Notes: generated from the sequence alone by a model not told the origin. Counted from the stretch's first letter, positions 48,368-57,551 are shown. The stretch is DNA of 60,433 nt from Clostridiales bacterium (GCA_019419995.1 JAHZHZ010000015.1:1-60433), one strand, 5' to 3'. A program made the numbers and translations.

Positions 48368-49717
48368 TCAATTGGTTGTCTCTATGGCCTTGCGCATTAA
48401 CAATGTCTGCCGGTACTGGGAGGCAGGTGGAACATCTATAAACTCCACTGTTCGGTCGTGGTTTTTACACACGACCTCTTTGATTTCCTCCAGGGAGACG
48501 CGAAAGTATTCCCGTCGCTGGTTAACCATATTTACGCGCCTGTCGTTGAACGCGTTGTGCAGCGCAGCTTCCAACTTTGGTGCATCATCCGAAAAGATCA
48601 TCGCGTGTACGTCGAAGTAGAATGGCACGCTGGCGTCGCCCAGTTCGTCCACGCGTTCCATAGGATCAAGTCTACGCGTCATGCCGATCTTGTAAACGCC
48701 CTCGCCGAAAGCGCCGATGTTGGAAATGACGTAGACATATCCCGCTTTCTGATTGGACTGGCGGTAGTCGATGTCATCCAGATGGTTTTGTATATCCTCG
48801 AGCATGCCCAGTAATTCCAAACGTTTTTCGTCCAGAGCATGCTGCTTTTCAAGTTCAGTGCAATCGCGGAGCTGTTCGTTGATCTTGGAAAGCGCCTGCT
48901 GGTAGTGCAGTTTTTCCTTTTCAGCGGCCCTGCGTGCGGCCTCGATTTCCTTTTGTGCCTTTGCCTGTTCGCGTTGCTGCATGCGCAGGGCGCGAGCTTC
49001 TTCCTTTTCATCCTGTTTCTTTATGGCATATTCTAGGCAAAGACGCAACTCTTCGATCTTTAGATTGAGATATTTGTGCGATAGGGAAACATTAGAAACA
49101 TGCCCTAATTTGTTGATGGTTTCATAGGACTTGGTGATGCGCTGTAGACAACGATCAAAGTTGTTGAACCGCACGGACTCACAGGCAATGTCACACTCAT
49201 TGTTGAAGGAGCGCAAAAACAGCTTAATGGTATCGTTGACCATTTTTTTTCCTTCAGAAATACTGTTATTGACGGTCCAATTTGTAGAAGCTATTACGGC
49301 TGTCTTTGCTTTAATCATGTCCTTTTGCTGTGAGCGTATTACATCAAGGCGTTCTTTATACTCTTCTGCGTTGGTAAGCGCATATTTAGGACGATACATG
49401 GAAAAAGATTCCATTTCAACAATGTCATCTGCAGAGATGATCTCCTTTTGGAGTCTTGCAAGGCGAGTTTTGTTTTCTTCGATTTGCCGATCTGCTTCCG
49501 CGATTTGACGATCCTGGTCTCTGATCTTTTCCTGCGCCTGAGCAATGGCGTTGCGTAAGGAAAGTAGTTCCTGCATCTCGGGTGTGATTGAGGCTTTCAG
49601 TACGTCGTATTTCTCTTGGGTGCGACGGAGAGCCTCCTCCACGCACTCTATGCACAGACCGTCGGAGGTCAGTTTCAAAGTCAGTCCATGCTTACCACAT
49701 TTATTGCATTTTGCCAT
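48368..49717 (-). CDS. Zinc-ribbon/coiled-coil protein with T5orf172-type GIY-YIG nuclease domain
   Basis: 449 residues. A Cys4 ribbon at 4-25 (CNKC...CIEC) is followed by a long coiled coil (about 30-110), a helical middle (DUF4041-like, about 125-225), a second coiled coil (about 225-310, Gln/Glu/Arg/Ala-rich) and a C-terminal GIY-YIG fold of the T5orf172/MUG113 class (about 325-405): 'GYVYVISN', 'YKIGMTRRLDPMERV', 'VPFYFDVHAMIFSDDAPKLE' and 'LHNAFNDRRVNMVNQRREYF'. Such proteins are frequent in phages and mobile islands; nuclease activity is inferred from the domain. It is the only intact gene between the two 42-bp tRNA repeats. GGGGGAT precedes the ATG. Confidence 0.88.
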   Translation of the reverse strand: MAKCNKCGKHGLTLKLTSDGLCIECVEEALRRTQEKYDVLKASITPEMQELLSLRNAIAQAQEKIRDQDRQIAEADRQIEENKTRLARLQKEIISADDIVEMESFSMYRPKYALTNAEEYKERLDVIRSQQKDMIKAKTAVIASTNWTVNNSISEGKKMVNDTIKLFLRSFNNECDIACESVRFNNFDRCLQRITKSYETINKLGHVSNVSLSHKYLNLKIEELRLCLEYAIKKQDEKEEARALRMQQREQAKAQKEIEAARRAAEKEKLHYQQALSKINEQLRDCTELEKQHALDEKRLELLGMLEDIQNHLDDIDYRQSNQKAGYVYVISNIGAFGEGVYKIGMTRRLDPMERVDELGDASVPFYFDVHAMIFSDDAPKLEAALHNAFNDRRVNMVNQRREYFRVSLEEIKEVVCKNHDRTVEFIDVPPASQYRQTLLMRKAIETTN

Positions 49718-49947
49718 GTTTCATCCCCCTTAGTTCGTAAAGACCTCGATCTTTTGTATATTCGGCGTGTTGTATGTGTCGTTGCACTCGATGTGTCTCA
49801 ATTCGTGTTGGATAACTTTCGAGTGCTGTCCAATGCTCAAATGTGTGTTGATATGATGTTTGCAAATCCTTCAGCGTAAAGGAAAGTGTACTCTTCTGGC
49901 CGTTACGCTGAGTTTTGCGCAGCCCCAAGGTTCATCATCTCCAGCGT

Positions 49948-50094
49948 TCATTGATAATGTAGCCCTCGGATATCAAATATATCGGCGAGCCTTGGCAGCG
50001 CATCATGGGTTCGTGTTCTTTTCATTCTGCCACGGCAGACCGCGATACGCCGATTTTATCCGCAAGCGCCTGCTGTGACAAACTTTGGTTTTTC
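49948..50094 (-). pseudogene. Frameshifted XRE-family repressor remnant
   Basis: On the minus strand 'QSLSQQALADKIGVSRSAVA' is a clear lambda-repressor-type HTH, followed at once by a stop. A shift to a second frame then gives 'ALPRLADIFDIRGLHYQ', the usual next helix of the family. One frameshift near 50025 therefore broke an XRE regulator, probably the element's own repressor or antitoxin. Confidence 0.7.
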
Positions 50095-50435
50095 TATATA
50101 GCTAAGATTAATATAAAATAATTTATTTCGTTGCTTAATATTTATATTATCACAAAATAATTCCAATGTCGATGAAAATTTCATAAAACGAATCAACCAC
50201 CCGAAAAGGTATGTCATACTTCAAATATCACAAAATGTGTAAATGGGTTATTTACTAAAAGCAAAAAGCCCATGTGGAGATAAGCTTGAAGGCGTATTTG
50301 AAGGGATTGGACAAATTATATCCTTAGCGTTTATGCTTTGCCAAGAGGCTTTATTTAGTGCAAGAATTATTTCTAAATGCGGGTCTTAGAAACGCCAGTA
50401 TCACAGCAAAAACCACTTAAATGTCGAAAAATTCT

Positions 50436-50477
50436 GATGAGGTCACCGGTTCGAATCCGGTCATCAGCTCCATAAAG
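50436..50477 (+). repeat. Right 42-bp att-like direct repeat (tRNA-Thr 3' end)
   Basis: Identical to 47908-47949. It has no tRNA 5' half. It is followed by its own 11-bp terminator stem (50474-50484 with 50491-50501), then TTTTCTTTGTTCATGA, nearly the same tail as follows the real tRNA. By the usual logic this is the original chromosomal tRNA end, displaced by an insertion. Confidence 0.9.
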
Positions 50478-51545
50478 GACTTGCAGAAATGCGAGTCCTT
50501 TTCTTTGTTCATGAACACTTTAGTAGGATTCCCCATCGGGGTTTTCATTTTTATGGCCGTACATTGTTTTTGCCCGTTTTTTATCACAAATTCTATTACA
50601 AAACGGTTGGTTTTGTGTTTTTTCCTTACATAGAGTTACAGACGGAAATGATATATCATAGAATGTACAACAAATCATAGGATTCATTGATGGTCCTTTT
50701 TCCTTGTTTCGCTGTGTTCTGTCGTGCGTGGGAATAGCGGTTCATTGTGATACTTGGTCTTACTGTGACTTGCTTCGGCAGAGACAATATTCGCGCCGTG
50801 TTTTGCCTCGTAGACGGCTGCGATGATCGTGTGGCAAAAGGTGTAGCTTGCCACGCCCTTCACTTCCATCTGGTCTTCACATCATCTGTTGATGATGTGT
50901 ATAGGAGAAGGGTTTTTGCGTCTTCAAACAGAAAATCGCCCTTGTTCCTCGCTTTTTGTTTTGCATCCTGAATGTAGGAAAGTGCAATTTGCGAAATGAC
51001 AAGTACTCTTTTGCTGAGCTTGGTTTTCGTATCTCCCACAACGGGCAGATTTCGTGTGGAATGTATTACGCTTCTGCGAATACAAACAACGCCCCTGCCC
51101 TGTTCAAATCTACATCTCCCACTTCAGCCCTAGAATTTTGCACGGACTTATTGCGTGAAGGACCTGTATTGAGATGTAGCACCTATCTATCTTCCACCTT
51201 AGCCACCTGGAGTATCTTTCGTAGGATATTTTACATTTCATAGCGTGTCAGAGGCTCCTGTTCTGTTTTGAGAGTGCTGGCCAGATGAACCTTTTTGCTC
51301 TTGACAGGATTCAGGGCGATTATTCCATCCTTTACAATAGTATCCAGTATTATTCGCAGGACATTCATCTGTTTTTGTTTGGTTACCTGTGCCAGATACA
51401 TTCAGGCATTGAGATATTCCTGAATCATTTCTGACGATATGTCGTCTATAAATATTTCTTCGAAGAGAGGATGAATCCATAGAGTTCAATGGACTCAAGC
51501 TGAAGGAATTGGGGATACCAGCAAACTCACAGAAAAGATATTAAG

Positions 51546-51585
51546 AGGAAAACCAGACTGAATTGTTGTTTTCAGTCTAGTTTTC
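51546..51585. terminator. Long imperfect hairpin before the orphan membrane gene
   Basis: Arms AGGAAAACcAGACTGAA and TTCAGTCTaGTTTTCCT pair with one mismatch. It could terminate on either strand; the gene it once served is gone. Confidence 0.55.
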
Positions 51586-51721
51586 CTGTGTTTGCTAGAT
51601 GTACAGAGGAGCCATTTCCTAAAGAACTTGGGAGATAATCTGATTCTTTACTATAGAGAGTTGATGTTGTATAATTTAAAGAAGGATTGTTATAGATAAT
51701 AATGGGGAAGGATTGGAAAGT

Positions 51722-52195
51722 ATGTCAGAGACTAATCTGAAAAAAAGGGGCTTGCATTGGTTGTTGGTTTTGTTAATCGCTTTTTTGGTAGGTATGCTAG
51801 TGTTTTTACTGATTGGTTTAGTTCTTGATTCTGATTATTTGGATTTAATTGAGCAAACATGGAGATTATTGATTGCTGAAATAATGTCTTCAACGGCATC
51901 TTTTTCTGTGTGGGTATTGCTAGGCTGTAAAAGGTATAGAGGCTCGAAGGCTTGGAACATTTATAATATGATACACATTATTGCATATGCTGCCTCAACG
52001 TATTTATGGTGTAAAGAAATAGTTATGCGAACAATACTTCAAGGCTATAGTTTGTCTGAATGCAGCTCACTTAAGAGCCTAATTATCATATTGATGATTA
52101 TTAGTACTATTATAAAAATCGCAATATACGGGTGTACATACAAGAGGACGGAAACTCCATTAAATGGTACCACGGAAGAGATTACCGATAACTAA
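51722..52195 (+). CDS. Orphan membrane protein, AT-rich
   Basis: About 157 residues with four hydrophobic helices (near 10-35, 48-68, 80-100 and 120-145) and charged ends. Codon use is clearly more AT-rich than in the core genes, which fits acquisition. The start at 51722 has a weak purine-rich site (GGGGAAGG). TATAAT at 51670-51675 may be its -10 box. It stands between recombinase debris, so it is likely cargo. I recognise no family. Confidence 0.55.
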   Translation: MSETNLKKRGLHWLLVLLIAFLVGMLVFLLIGLVLDSDYLDLIEQTWRLLIAEIMSSTASFSVWVLLGCKRYRGSKAWNIYNMIHIIAYAASTYLWCKEIVMRTILQGYSLSECSSLKSLIIILMIISTIIKIAIYGCTYKRTETPLNGTTEEITDN

Positions 52196-52200
52196 CACAT

Positions 52201-52282
52201 ATGAAGTTGTCAGTTTTTGCCCTGCTTTCATCGCTGGGAGTCCCTGCGCCGCAATGCTTTTCGGACTTTCCATTTATCAGTT
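52201..52282 (+). repeat. 82-bp dispersed direct repeat, copy 2
   Basis: Two mismatches from 48059-48140. It begins six bases after the orphan membrane gene stop and abuts the 3' end of the integrase fragment on the opposite strand. Confidence 0.88.
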
Positions 52283-52288
52283 TCATGA

Positions 52289-52591
52289 TCAGTTTTCCAG
52301 ACCATACGCCAAAACAATCGGCAGAGCCGTGTTTGGGCGTGCTTGCCGGTTTTTTACATAGTGCTTTAAAGTCATTGCCGCTGTGGCATGCCCTGCCGCA
52401 AGTTGCGTCTGCTTGATATCCTTTGTGGCGTTGTAAATATCTGTCAAAACCGTCGTTCTGAAGCGCCTCGGCGTGATTGCTTCCTCAAAGCCCGTCTCAC
52501 GCCGTATGCGCTCGCACATCCGGCGCGTCTGCGTATAGATCCATAGGTTCTTCGCCGCCCAGCATCTCGTCCAATCACAGCGGTAAAGCAT
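52289..52591 (-). pseudogene. Tyrosine integrase, C-terminal catalytic fragment
   Basis: About 90 codons of a phage-type tyrosine recombinase: 'ITPRRFRTTVLTDIYNA' (box II Arg; the usual HxLRHT reads TPRRFRTT), 'QLAAGHATAAMTLKHYVKNR' with the GH motif and catalytic Tyr. The N-terminal and first Arg regions are missing and upstream sequence is not coding. A 5'-truncated remnant. Confidence 0.78.
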
Positions 52592-53274
52592 ATGGAAGGC
52601 AAGATATGCCTATGCATAAGCCTTGAAATATTCTGAACCAGAAAACGCATTTGTGTGACGTTGCATGGCACGGTTGTCGTTCATAGGAGAGTGGGTCAAA
52701 TATTCCACATTTGGTATGGAGAACGCCCGAAACCATTGTTCTGTAGATTCGACTTCTGTACCTCGTGGCAGCAGGTATAAGCGGAGTATGCAAGGAGATT
52801 ATCCACTTGTAGCGTTCAAAAAATATAGAAGTTAATGGTTTTGACAGTATACCCACAACAGCTGGAAATATAAAATCGAGGCTCTGTCTTAGCAACCGGT
52901 TTTGCAGGAGTATAAAGCTATGAGGTTAGCTTTACACATTAATTCGAAAATACATGGATATATGCAAAAGCTCTCCGAATTTGCCTCTGGTTAATTTATA
53001 GAAACACTGATCTGAAGATATGGCGGTGTCCGTAGGTCTTATTAGTACTTCGCCCCTTTTTCTGATATTATTTAGTCTTGAGGCAATAGATTTTCTGATT
53101 CAGGGTACTTTTTAAGATGCTCGCGCTCAATGTACGAAAAATCAGCCAGTATTTGACTGTTGCTTCCATTCAGTTTTGAGGAGCAGATTTGTCATTTGAT
53201 CTTGCATTCCTACTTCTGTAACGGTTATTGTATGATAGTATGGGCTATTTGCTCCGCTATCAGAAATAAACCGA
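52592..53274. other. Gene-poor region after the integrase fragment
   Basis: I see no ORF with a ribosome site or recognisable motif on either strand, and no repeat beyond those listed. Probably decayed mobile DNA up to the terminator at 53275. Confidence 0.55.
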
Positions 53275-53320
53275 AAATGCTTTAGCACCATTCTCCGTGA
53301 GAAATGGTGCTAAAGCATTT
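53275..53320 (-). terminator. Terminator of the tandem aldolase gene
   Basis: An 18-bp perfect stem (53275-53292 with 53303-53320), T-run on the minus strand. It marks the return to core chromosome. Confidence 0.9.
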
Positions 53321-53343
53321 AAGTTATGAGAGGAAAAATACAA

Positions 53344-54633
53344 TTAGTTCAGATGAAAAGCCTGATTGACGCTTTCGATTTCTTCATCGGAAAGCAGTAC
53401 CACCTGTCCGATATCTCGGGCAGCAATCATAGCAGCTGCACTGTATTCCAATACTTCCAGTCGGTCAAAGGCATTGAGTAGAGAGTTGCCCGTAACGATT
53501 ACGCACTGGTTGTCCACTACAATGACGGGCATGTGCTCGCTGAAGAGGCGAGCTGTACCATCCACATCCAGTGTACTGGAGGCGTAAGGACGGCGTCCCA
53601 CGTTGCGCAGGGAAATGTAGCTTTCGGGGATGAGCCGGGAATCAAATTCCGCACCTGTTACGGCAAAGGCCATAATGGCAGGGGGGTGAGCGATGATAAC
53701 AGAATGAATTTCCGGATGTAGCTCGTAGATGCGCTGGTGGAACAGCACCGACCTGCTGGGAATTTTTCCCAGTTCACCCATACCATTTTTTACGCGAACA
53801 ATATCTTCGCTCTCCAGATACTTGCGATCCTTCATATAGGGGGTAATCAGCAGAGAGCCGTCCGAAAGACGCATGGAGAAGGTGCCTTGAGTGCTGGTAA
53901 AGAGACGCTGATCGTAGGAGCGGTGAATCAGCTTGCACATGTCTCGCCGACCGGCCCGTTCCTCGCTGGAAATCAGATGTGCCTCAAAGGCATCCAGCGG
54001 CGGGTGTGCCTTGGAACTATCCAGAGCAATCTGAGCGTCGGTGAGCTGACGTGGTTTGCCCAGTTTTAAAGCGTCAAGTTCAATTTGCGCACTGCATGTG
54101 ATGGTTTCAAAAGACATGAAGGCTCGATAGAGATCCTTCGCGCCGCATACAACGCCGTGATTTTCCATTAGCACCGTGTTATAGCCCTGAGCGAATTCCT
54201 CGGAAATGTTTTTCCCCAACTGTTCGCTGCCGGGCACTCCGTACTTGGCCATGGCAACCTTGCCGCAGACCAGGGCAGCATTGGGATTGAGCTTCACATC
54301 TGGTACGCGGCGTACCAGACTGAAAGCGACCAATACGGGCGGATGAGCATGCACAATGGCATTGAGATCCGGACGAATGCGGTAAATATCCTGATGAATG
54401 GGCAATTCTACGGAAGGCGTGTGACGACCAATGATTGTACCATCGGGCTTGATCTGCATGATGTCATCCCGGGTTAGGCTGCCCTTGTCAATGCCCGAGG
54501 GCGTAATCCAGATATCGCCGTTCTCGTCACGAATGGACAGGTTTCCTCCAGAGGTAGTGGTCATGCCGTATTGATAGATACGGGCCATGATCATAACCAG
54601 TTGATCCGCAGGGTGCAGAAGTTCAAATTTCAT
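53344..54633 (-). CDS. Tandem class II aldolase/adducin protein, second domain degenerate
   Basis: 429 residues formed by two class II aldolase domains. Domain 1 (about 1-210) keeps the full site: 'TSGGNLSIRD', 'IVHAHPPVLVAF' (His pair), 'GSEQLGKN' (Glu) and 'MENHGVVCG' (third His). Domain 2 (about 230-425) has the same fold pattern but 'VIIAHPPAIMAF' keeps only one of the His pair and 'VDNQCVIV' replaces the third-His segment, so it is probably catalytically dead and structural or regulatory. The start at 54633 follows GGGAGG. The substrate is unknown (fuculose- or ribulose-phosphate-type sugars are typical). Confidence 0.85.
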   Translation of the reverse strand: MKFELLHPADQLVMIMARIYQYGMTTTSGGNLSIRDENGDIWITPSGIDKGSLTRDDIMQIKPDGTIIGRHTPSVELPIHQDIYRIRPDLNAIVHAHPPVLVAFSLVRRVPDVKLNPNAALVCGKVAMAKYGVPGSEQLGKNISEEFAQGYNTVLMENHGVVCGAKDLYRAFMSFETITCSAQIELDALKLGKPRQLTDAQIALDSSKAHPPLDAFEAHLISSEERAGRRDMCKLIHRSYDQRLFTSTQGTFSMRLSDGSLLITPYMKDRKYLESEDIVRVKNGMGELGKIPSRSVLFHQRIYELHPEIHSVIIAHPPAIMAFAVTGAEFDSRLIPESYISLRNVGRRPYASSTLDVDGTARLFSEHMPVIVVDNQCVIVTGNSLLNAFDRLEVLEYSAAAMIAARDIGQVVLLSDEEIESVNQAFHLN

Positions 54634-54773
54634 ACCATCAGCCTCCCTTATTTTTAGCCTATCATTTACCTTGATTATCACCTGCGTGTGTTAATTTAAT
54701 CATCCTGTTTTGGTAAGATCAATTTGCAGTTTTATGAAGCTTTCGATAAAGGGAGGCCGAAGGAAATACGGGC

Positions 54774-55274
54774 TCAAGAATGAAGTAAATCTCCGGGGAG
54801 GCGGCGCAACAATTTAAGCAGCGGCAGACCCAGTGCATAGCAAACCACCAGCTCACCCAAAGCTACCGTAGCAACGCTGGAGAGCATCAGCAACGTATTG
54901 ATAGTTTCTCCGGGGGCGCGCATATAGGCCAGATATACCACTGGTCCAACGATTAGTCCGTTGAAAAATACTGGCATGGCGGCAGCCAATACGGGCCGAT
55001 GGCGGAATTTATGGACGAATACGGCGGCCAGCAGCGTGGCGATGGAACCCAGCACGACGTCATACCAGATGCCGCCGCCCAACAGATTGGCCAATATGCA
55101 GCCTACAAACAAGCCGGGTACAGCGTCCACAGTGAGCACAGGCAACAGCATTAGCGCTTCGGAAATGCGAAACTGCACTGCTTTAAAACTGATCGGTTGG
55201 AAAATGAGGGTCAGCAGCAGGTACAATGCGGCAATTAAGGCCGCACGGGTCAGGGAACGAGTGGAATTTTTCAT
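54774..55274 (-). CDS. queT: QueT family transporter (queuosine-precursor ECF S component)
   Basis: 166 residues with five or six membrane helices. Family features: 'LTRAALIAALYLLLTLIFQPISFKAVQFRISEAL' region (key part 'AVQFRISEALMLLPVL') and 'GLFVGCILANLLGGG'. QueT proteins are substrate-capturing S components for queuosine precursors used in tRNA modification. The start at 55274 has GGAAGG upstream. It stands behind its own promoter and a structured leader ending in a terminator. Confidence 0.88.
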   Translation of the reverse strand: MKNSTRSLTRAALIAALYLLLTLIFQPISFKAVQFRISEALMLLPVLTVDAVPGLFVGCILANLLGGGIWYDVVLGSIATLLAAVFVHKFRHRPVLAAAMPVFFNGLIVGPVVYLAYMRAPGETINTLLMLSSVATVALGELVVCYALGLPLLKLLRRLPGDLLHS

Positions 55275-55454
55275 GAAACTACCTTCCTTCCAGATGGAGG
55301 GACAGCGCCGCAAAAAAAGAAGCATGGATTATCCATGCTCTCACTGCGTCCAAGAGATCTTTCCTCTGGGCGCAAACCTGGTTTTGTTTTTTCGGGAAGC
55401 TCAAAAGCTTCCGTCAGACAGGAGGGCTGCGAACTGTCTCTATCTAATTTTGCG
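55275..55454 (-). promoter_or_regulatory. Structured leader of queT, candidate preQ1 riboswitch
   Basis: A 180-base leader. On the minus strand there is a 7-bp GGAAGCT/AGCTTCC hairpin followed by an A-rich tract and CCAGG, which could pair back to an upstream CCTG in a pseudoknot-like layout. Next is a CTCTTGG stem, then a terminator (8-bp stem 55321-55328 with 55332-55339, then a T7 run at 55319-55313) just before queT. preQ1 riboswitches often control queT, but I cannot match a specific class by eye. Confidence 0.55.
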
Positions 55455-55460
55455 TAATTA

Positions 55461-55489
55461 ATTATACGCCTGATGAGGGAGTCTGACAA
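55461..55489 (-). promoter_or_regulatory. Promoter of queT
   Basis: On the minus strand TTGTCA (55489-55484), 17 bases, TATAAT (55466-55461). Confidence 0.82.
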
Positions 55490-55675
55490 GTTGAGTTTTG
55501 GAAAATAACGATTCTGTTTTTTCAAACGATTGCCAAAATTCTGAGAATGCGAACGCTCTATGCATTTTTCGAAGGATGACACCATTCATACGGCTTAACC
55601 ATTCGGATAAGGAGCATAAGGATTCTTTGGGTAGCTTATGTGCCAAGATAACCATATAAAAATGAAAGGGAGATC

Positions 55676-55704
55676 AATAGCGGTGCACTTTGTGCACCGC
55701 TATT
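55676..55704 (-). terminator. Terminator of the ABC-F gene
   Basis: AATAGCGGTGCAC (55676-55688) pairs with GTGCACCGCTATT (55692-55704), 13 bp with a TTT loop. It stands 52 bases beyond the ABC-F stop. Confidence 0.75.
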
Positions 55705-55756
55705 TAGGGCATTCTAGCGAAATTTTCTATCTTCTTGACGGGTTGACCACGTTTTC

Positions 55757-57223
55757 TTAAATAAATATTGTTTTTGTAGCAATCGCCTTTCTAAATGCAA
55801 CATCATGCTCTACGAAGACCATCGTAGGGGAAAACTCTTTTATCAGATTCTCTATTTGCATTCGAGAGTATAGGTCAATATAGTTAAGCGGTTCGTCCCA
55901 TACATACAGATGGGCTCGTTCACAAAGACTCTTTGCGATTAATATTTTTTTCTTTTGTCCAGCTGATAGGTCCTCGATTTTTTTCTCAAACTGTATTCGC
56001 GAAAAGTCCATTTTTCGAAGTATTGTCTTGAACAAACTTTCATCGATGTGGTAACTTTCTGCAAAATCTGATAAAAAACCTTTCAGGGTTGAAGTGTCCT
56101 GCGGTACATAGGAAAGTACAAGCCTTGAACCGATAGTAAGCGTGCCGCGATGCTCTATAGGTTGTCCAACTAGCAGTTTCAGCAAGCTCGTTTTTCCAGA
56201 TCCATTTTTGCCATCAAAAACAATGCGTTCACCCCGTGTTATCTCAAATGAGATGGGTGGACAAATCTCTCTTCCATGAAAAATCGGAGCAACTTCGCAG
56301 AAGGTAGCCAGAAGATTCGAGAAATAGGGCAGCGGTGAAAGCTTTAATTCCTCCGCGATTTCTAAGTTTTTGAGAAGACTGGATTTTTCCTCAATTGTCC
56401 GCTGTCGTCGAGCTTCGATAGACTTGGATCGCTTCATCATTTTTGCGGACTTGTGGCCAATATAACCTCTATCAACAGGATTATTTCCATATTTCGATTT
56501 TTCCACACGGTTTGACCAGTCAGAGGTTTGTTGGGTAGCTTGATGTAAGTTATCAATGATTTTCTTCAGCTTCATGTCTTTGGAAAACTCAAAATCCTGC
56601 TGACGCTGAAAATTGGCGAACCAAGTGGAAAAATTTCCGCGCTGTACTTCTATATTTGATCGATTGATCGAAAGAACATGGTCAATACAACCGTCTAAAA
56701 AACATCGATCATGGGATACCAGAATAAATCCTTTTTTCCCTTTTAAATAAGTTGAAACCGCTTTCCGAGCATTCATATCCAAATGGTTTGTCGGTTCATC
56801 AATGAGCAAAAAGTGCTCATCGTTTAAAAAAAGCGCAGCGAGTAGGGCCTTTGTCTGTTCTCCGTTGGAGAGTGAAGAAAATGGTCTTCCGAGTACATCT
56901 TCCCGCACTTCCAGGTAAGATAGTTCTCTTAATAATTCCCATGTTTGGGCGTGCGGGCAGATTTCCAAAAGTATATCTTCGGTTACTTGATTTTTATCAC
57001 AAACAGGATAAGGGAAATAGTCGAACTCTACCATGGAACGAATTTTGCCACGGTATTCATATTTTCCAAGCAGAAGATTGAGGAAGGTTGTTTTTCCCCT
57101 GCCGTTCCTACCAATAAATCCCAGTTTCCAATCTGTGTCGATTTGAAAATTGACGTTTTCAAAAATGTTATCATAACTCGTCGGATAAGAAAAGGAGAGG
57201 TTTTCCACTTGGATCATTGACAT
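55757..57223 (-). CDS. Lsa/CplR-type ABC-F ribosomal protection protein
   Basis: 488 residues with two ABC ATPase domains and no membrane helices. Domain 1: Walker A 'GRNGRGKTT', signature 'LSNGEQTKA', Walker B 'FLLIDEPTNHLD'. The interdomain linker (about 185-290) is long and basic, as in antibiotic-resistance ABC-Fs. Domain 2: 'GKNGSGKTS', 'LSAGQKKKI', 'LYVWDEPLNYID'. Length and linker fit the Lsa-like group that rescues ribosomes from lincosamides, pleuromutilins and streptogramin A. Actual resistance spectrum is inference. It is monocistronic behind an attenuator-like leader. Confidence 0.88.
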   Translation of the reverse strand: MSMIQVENLSFSYPTSYDNIFENVNFQIDTDWKLGFIGRNGRGKTTFLNLLLGKYEYRGKIRSMVEFDYFPYPVCDKNQVTEDILLEICPHAQTWELLRELSYLEVREDVLGRPFSSLSNGEQTKALLAALFLNDEHFLLIDEPTNHLDMNARKAVSTYLKGKKGFILVSHDRCFLDGCIDHVLSINRSNIEVQRGNFSTWFANFQRQQDFEFSKDMKLKKIIDNLHQATQQTSDWSNRVEKSKYGNNPVDRGYIGHKSAKMMKRSKSIEARRQRTIEEKSSLLKNLEIAEELKLSPLPYFSNLLATFCEVAPIFHGREICPPISFEITRGERIVFDGKNGSGKTSLLKLLVGQPIEHRGTLTIGSRLVLSYVPQDTSTLKGFLSDFAESYHIDESLFKTILRKMDFSRIQFEKKIEDLSAGQKKKILIAKSLCERAHLYVWDEPLNYIDLYSRMQIENLIKEFSPTMVFVEHDVAFRKAIATKTIFI

Positions 57224-57252
57224 ATCAGATGCCTCCTTTGCTCCAGGGACGC

Positions 57253-57296
57253 AGAAAACAAAATTAGAGTTGCAAGAAAGGAAATTCTTGCAACTC
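57253..57296 (-). terminator. Leader terminator before the ABC-F gene
   Basis: A 12-bp perfect stem (57267-57278 with 57285-57296) followed on the minus strand by TAATTTTGTTTTC, all within 75 bases upstream of the start codon. Any transcript of the gene must read through it. Confidence 0.82.
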
Positions 57297-57317
57297 GCGA
57301 TAGCATGATGGCATCAT
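57264..57317 (-). CDS. Candidate leader peptide of the ABC-F attenuator
   Basis: A 17-codon ORF (starts ATGATG at 57317, stop TAA 57266-57264) that reads through both arms of the leader terminator and stops right after it. A ribosome stalled in it by drug would prevent the terminator forming, as known for leaders of other resistance ABC-F genes. The ribosome site is poor (AGG directly before the ATG), so confidence is low. Confidence 0.4.
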   Translation of the reverse strand: MMPSCYRELQEFPFLQL

Positions 57318-57551
57318 CCTATTGACGGGGATACAATCATAATATATCGAGGGAAAAACTTTTAACTTTCTCGCAACATGTACAACAACACCTGAAATCA
57401 TGGCATTGTTGTGCTCTTCAATTTATTTGCAAGAATGGTTAATCATCTTTCCGTCCCCATCTATATTAAACTGATTGAAGGATAACATAAATGGGGAAAA
57501 TAGTCAAGCGTACAAATAAGCACCCAAGAAGAGGACTTTTTGACCCATAAA

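Larger units (their letters stand above)
50095..51721. other. AT-rich intergenic region with no convincing gene
   Basis: Apart from the right att-like repeat and its terminator (50436-50503) and a hairpin at 51546-51585, I see no ORF with a ribosome site, motif or plausible composition on either strand. Low GC and many stops indicate decayed mobile DNA. Confidence 0.6.

Noticed and set aside
50684..51243. Small ORFs on both strands
   Set aside because: None has a ribosome site or motif; consistent with decayed DNA.
51238..51498. 86-codon minus-strand ORF with several Cys
   Set aside because: Poor ribosome site, no recognisable domain, composition like non-coding sequence; possibly a fragment but unsupported.
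52575..52895. 106-codon minus-strand ORF upstream of the integrase fragment
   Set aside because: Different frame from the integrase and no tyrosine recombinase N-terminal features.
55458..55655. 65-codon minus-strand ORF upstream of queT
   Set aside because: It ends inside the queT promoter and has no ribosome site or known motif.
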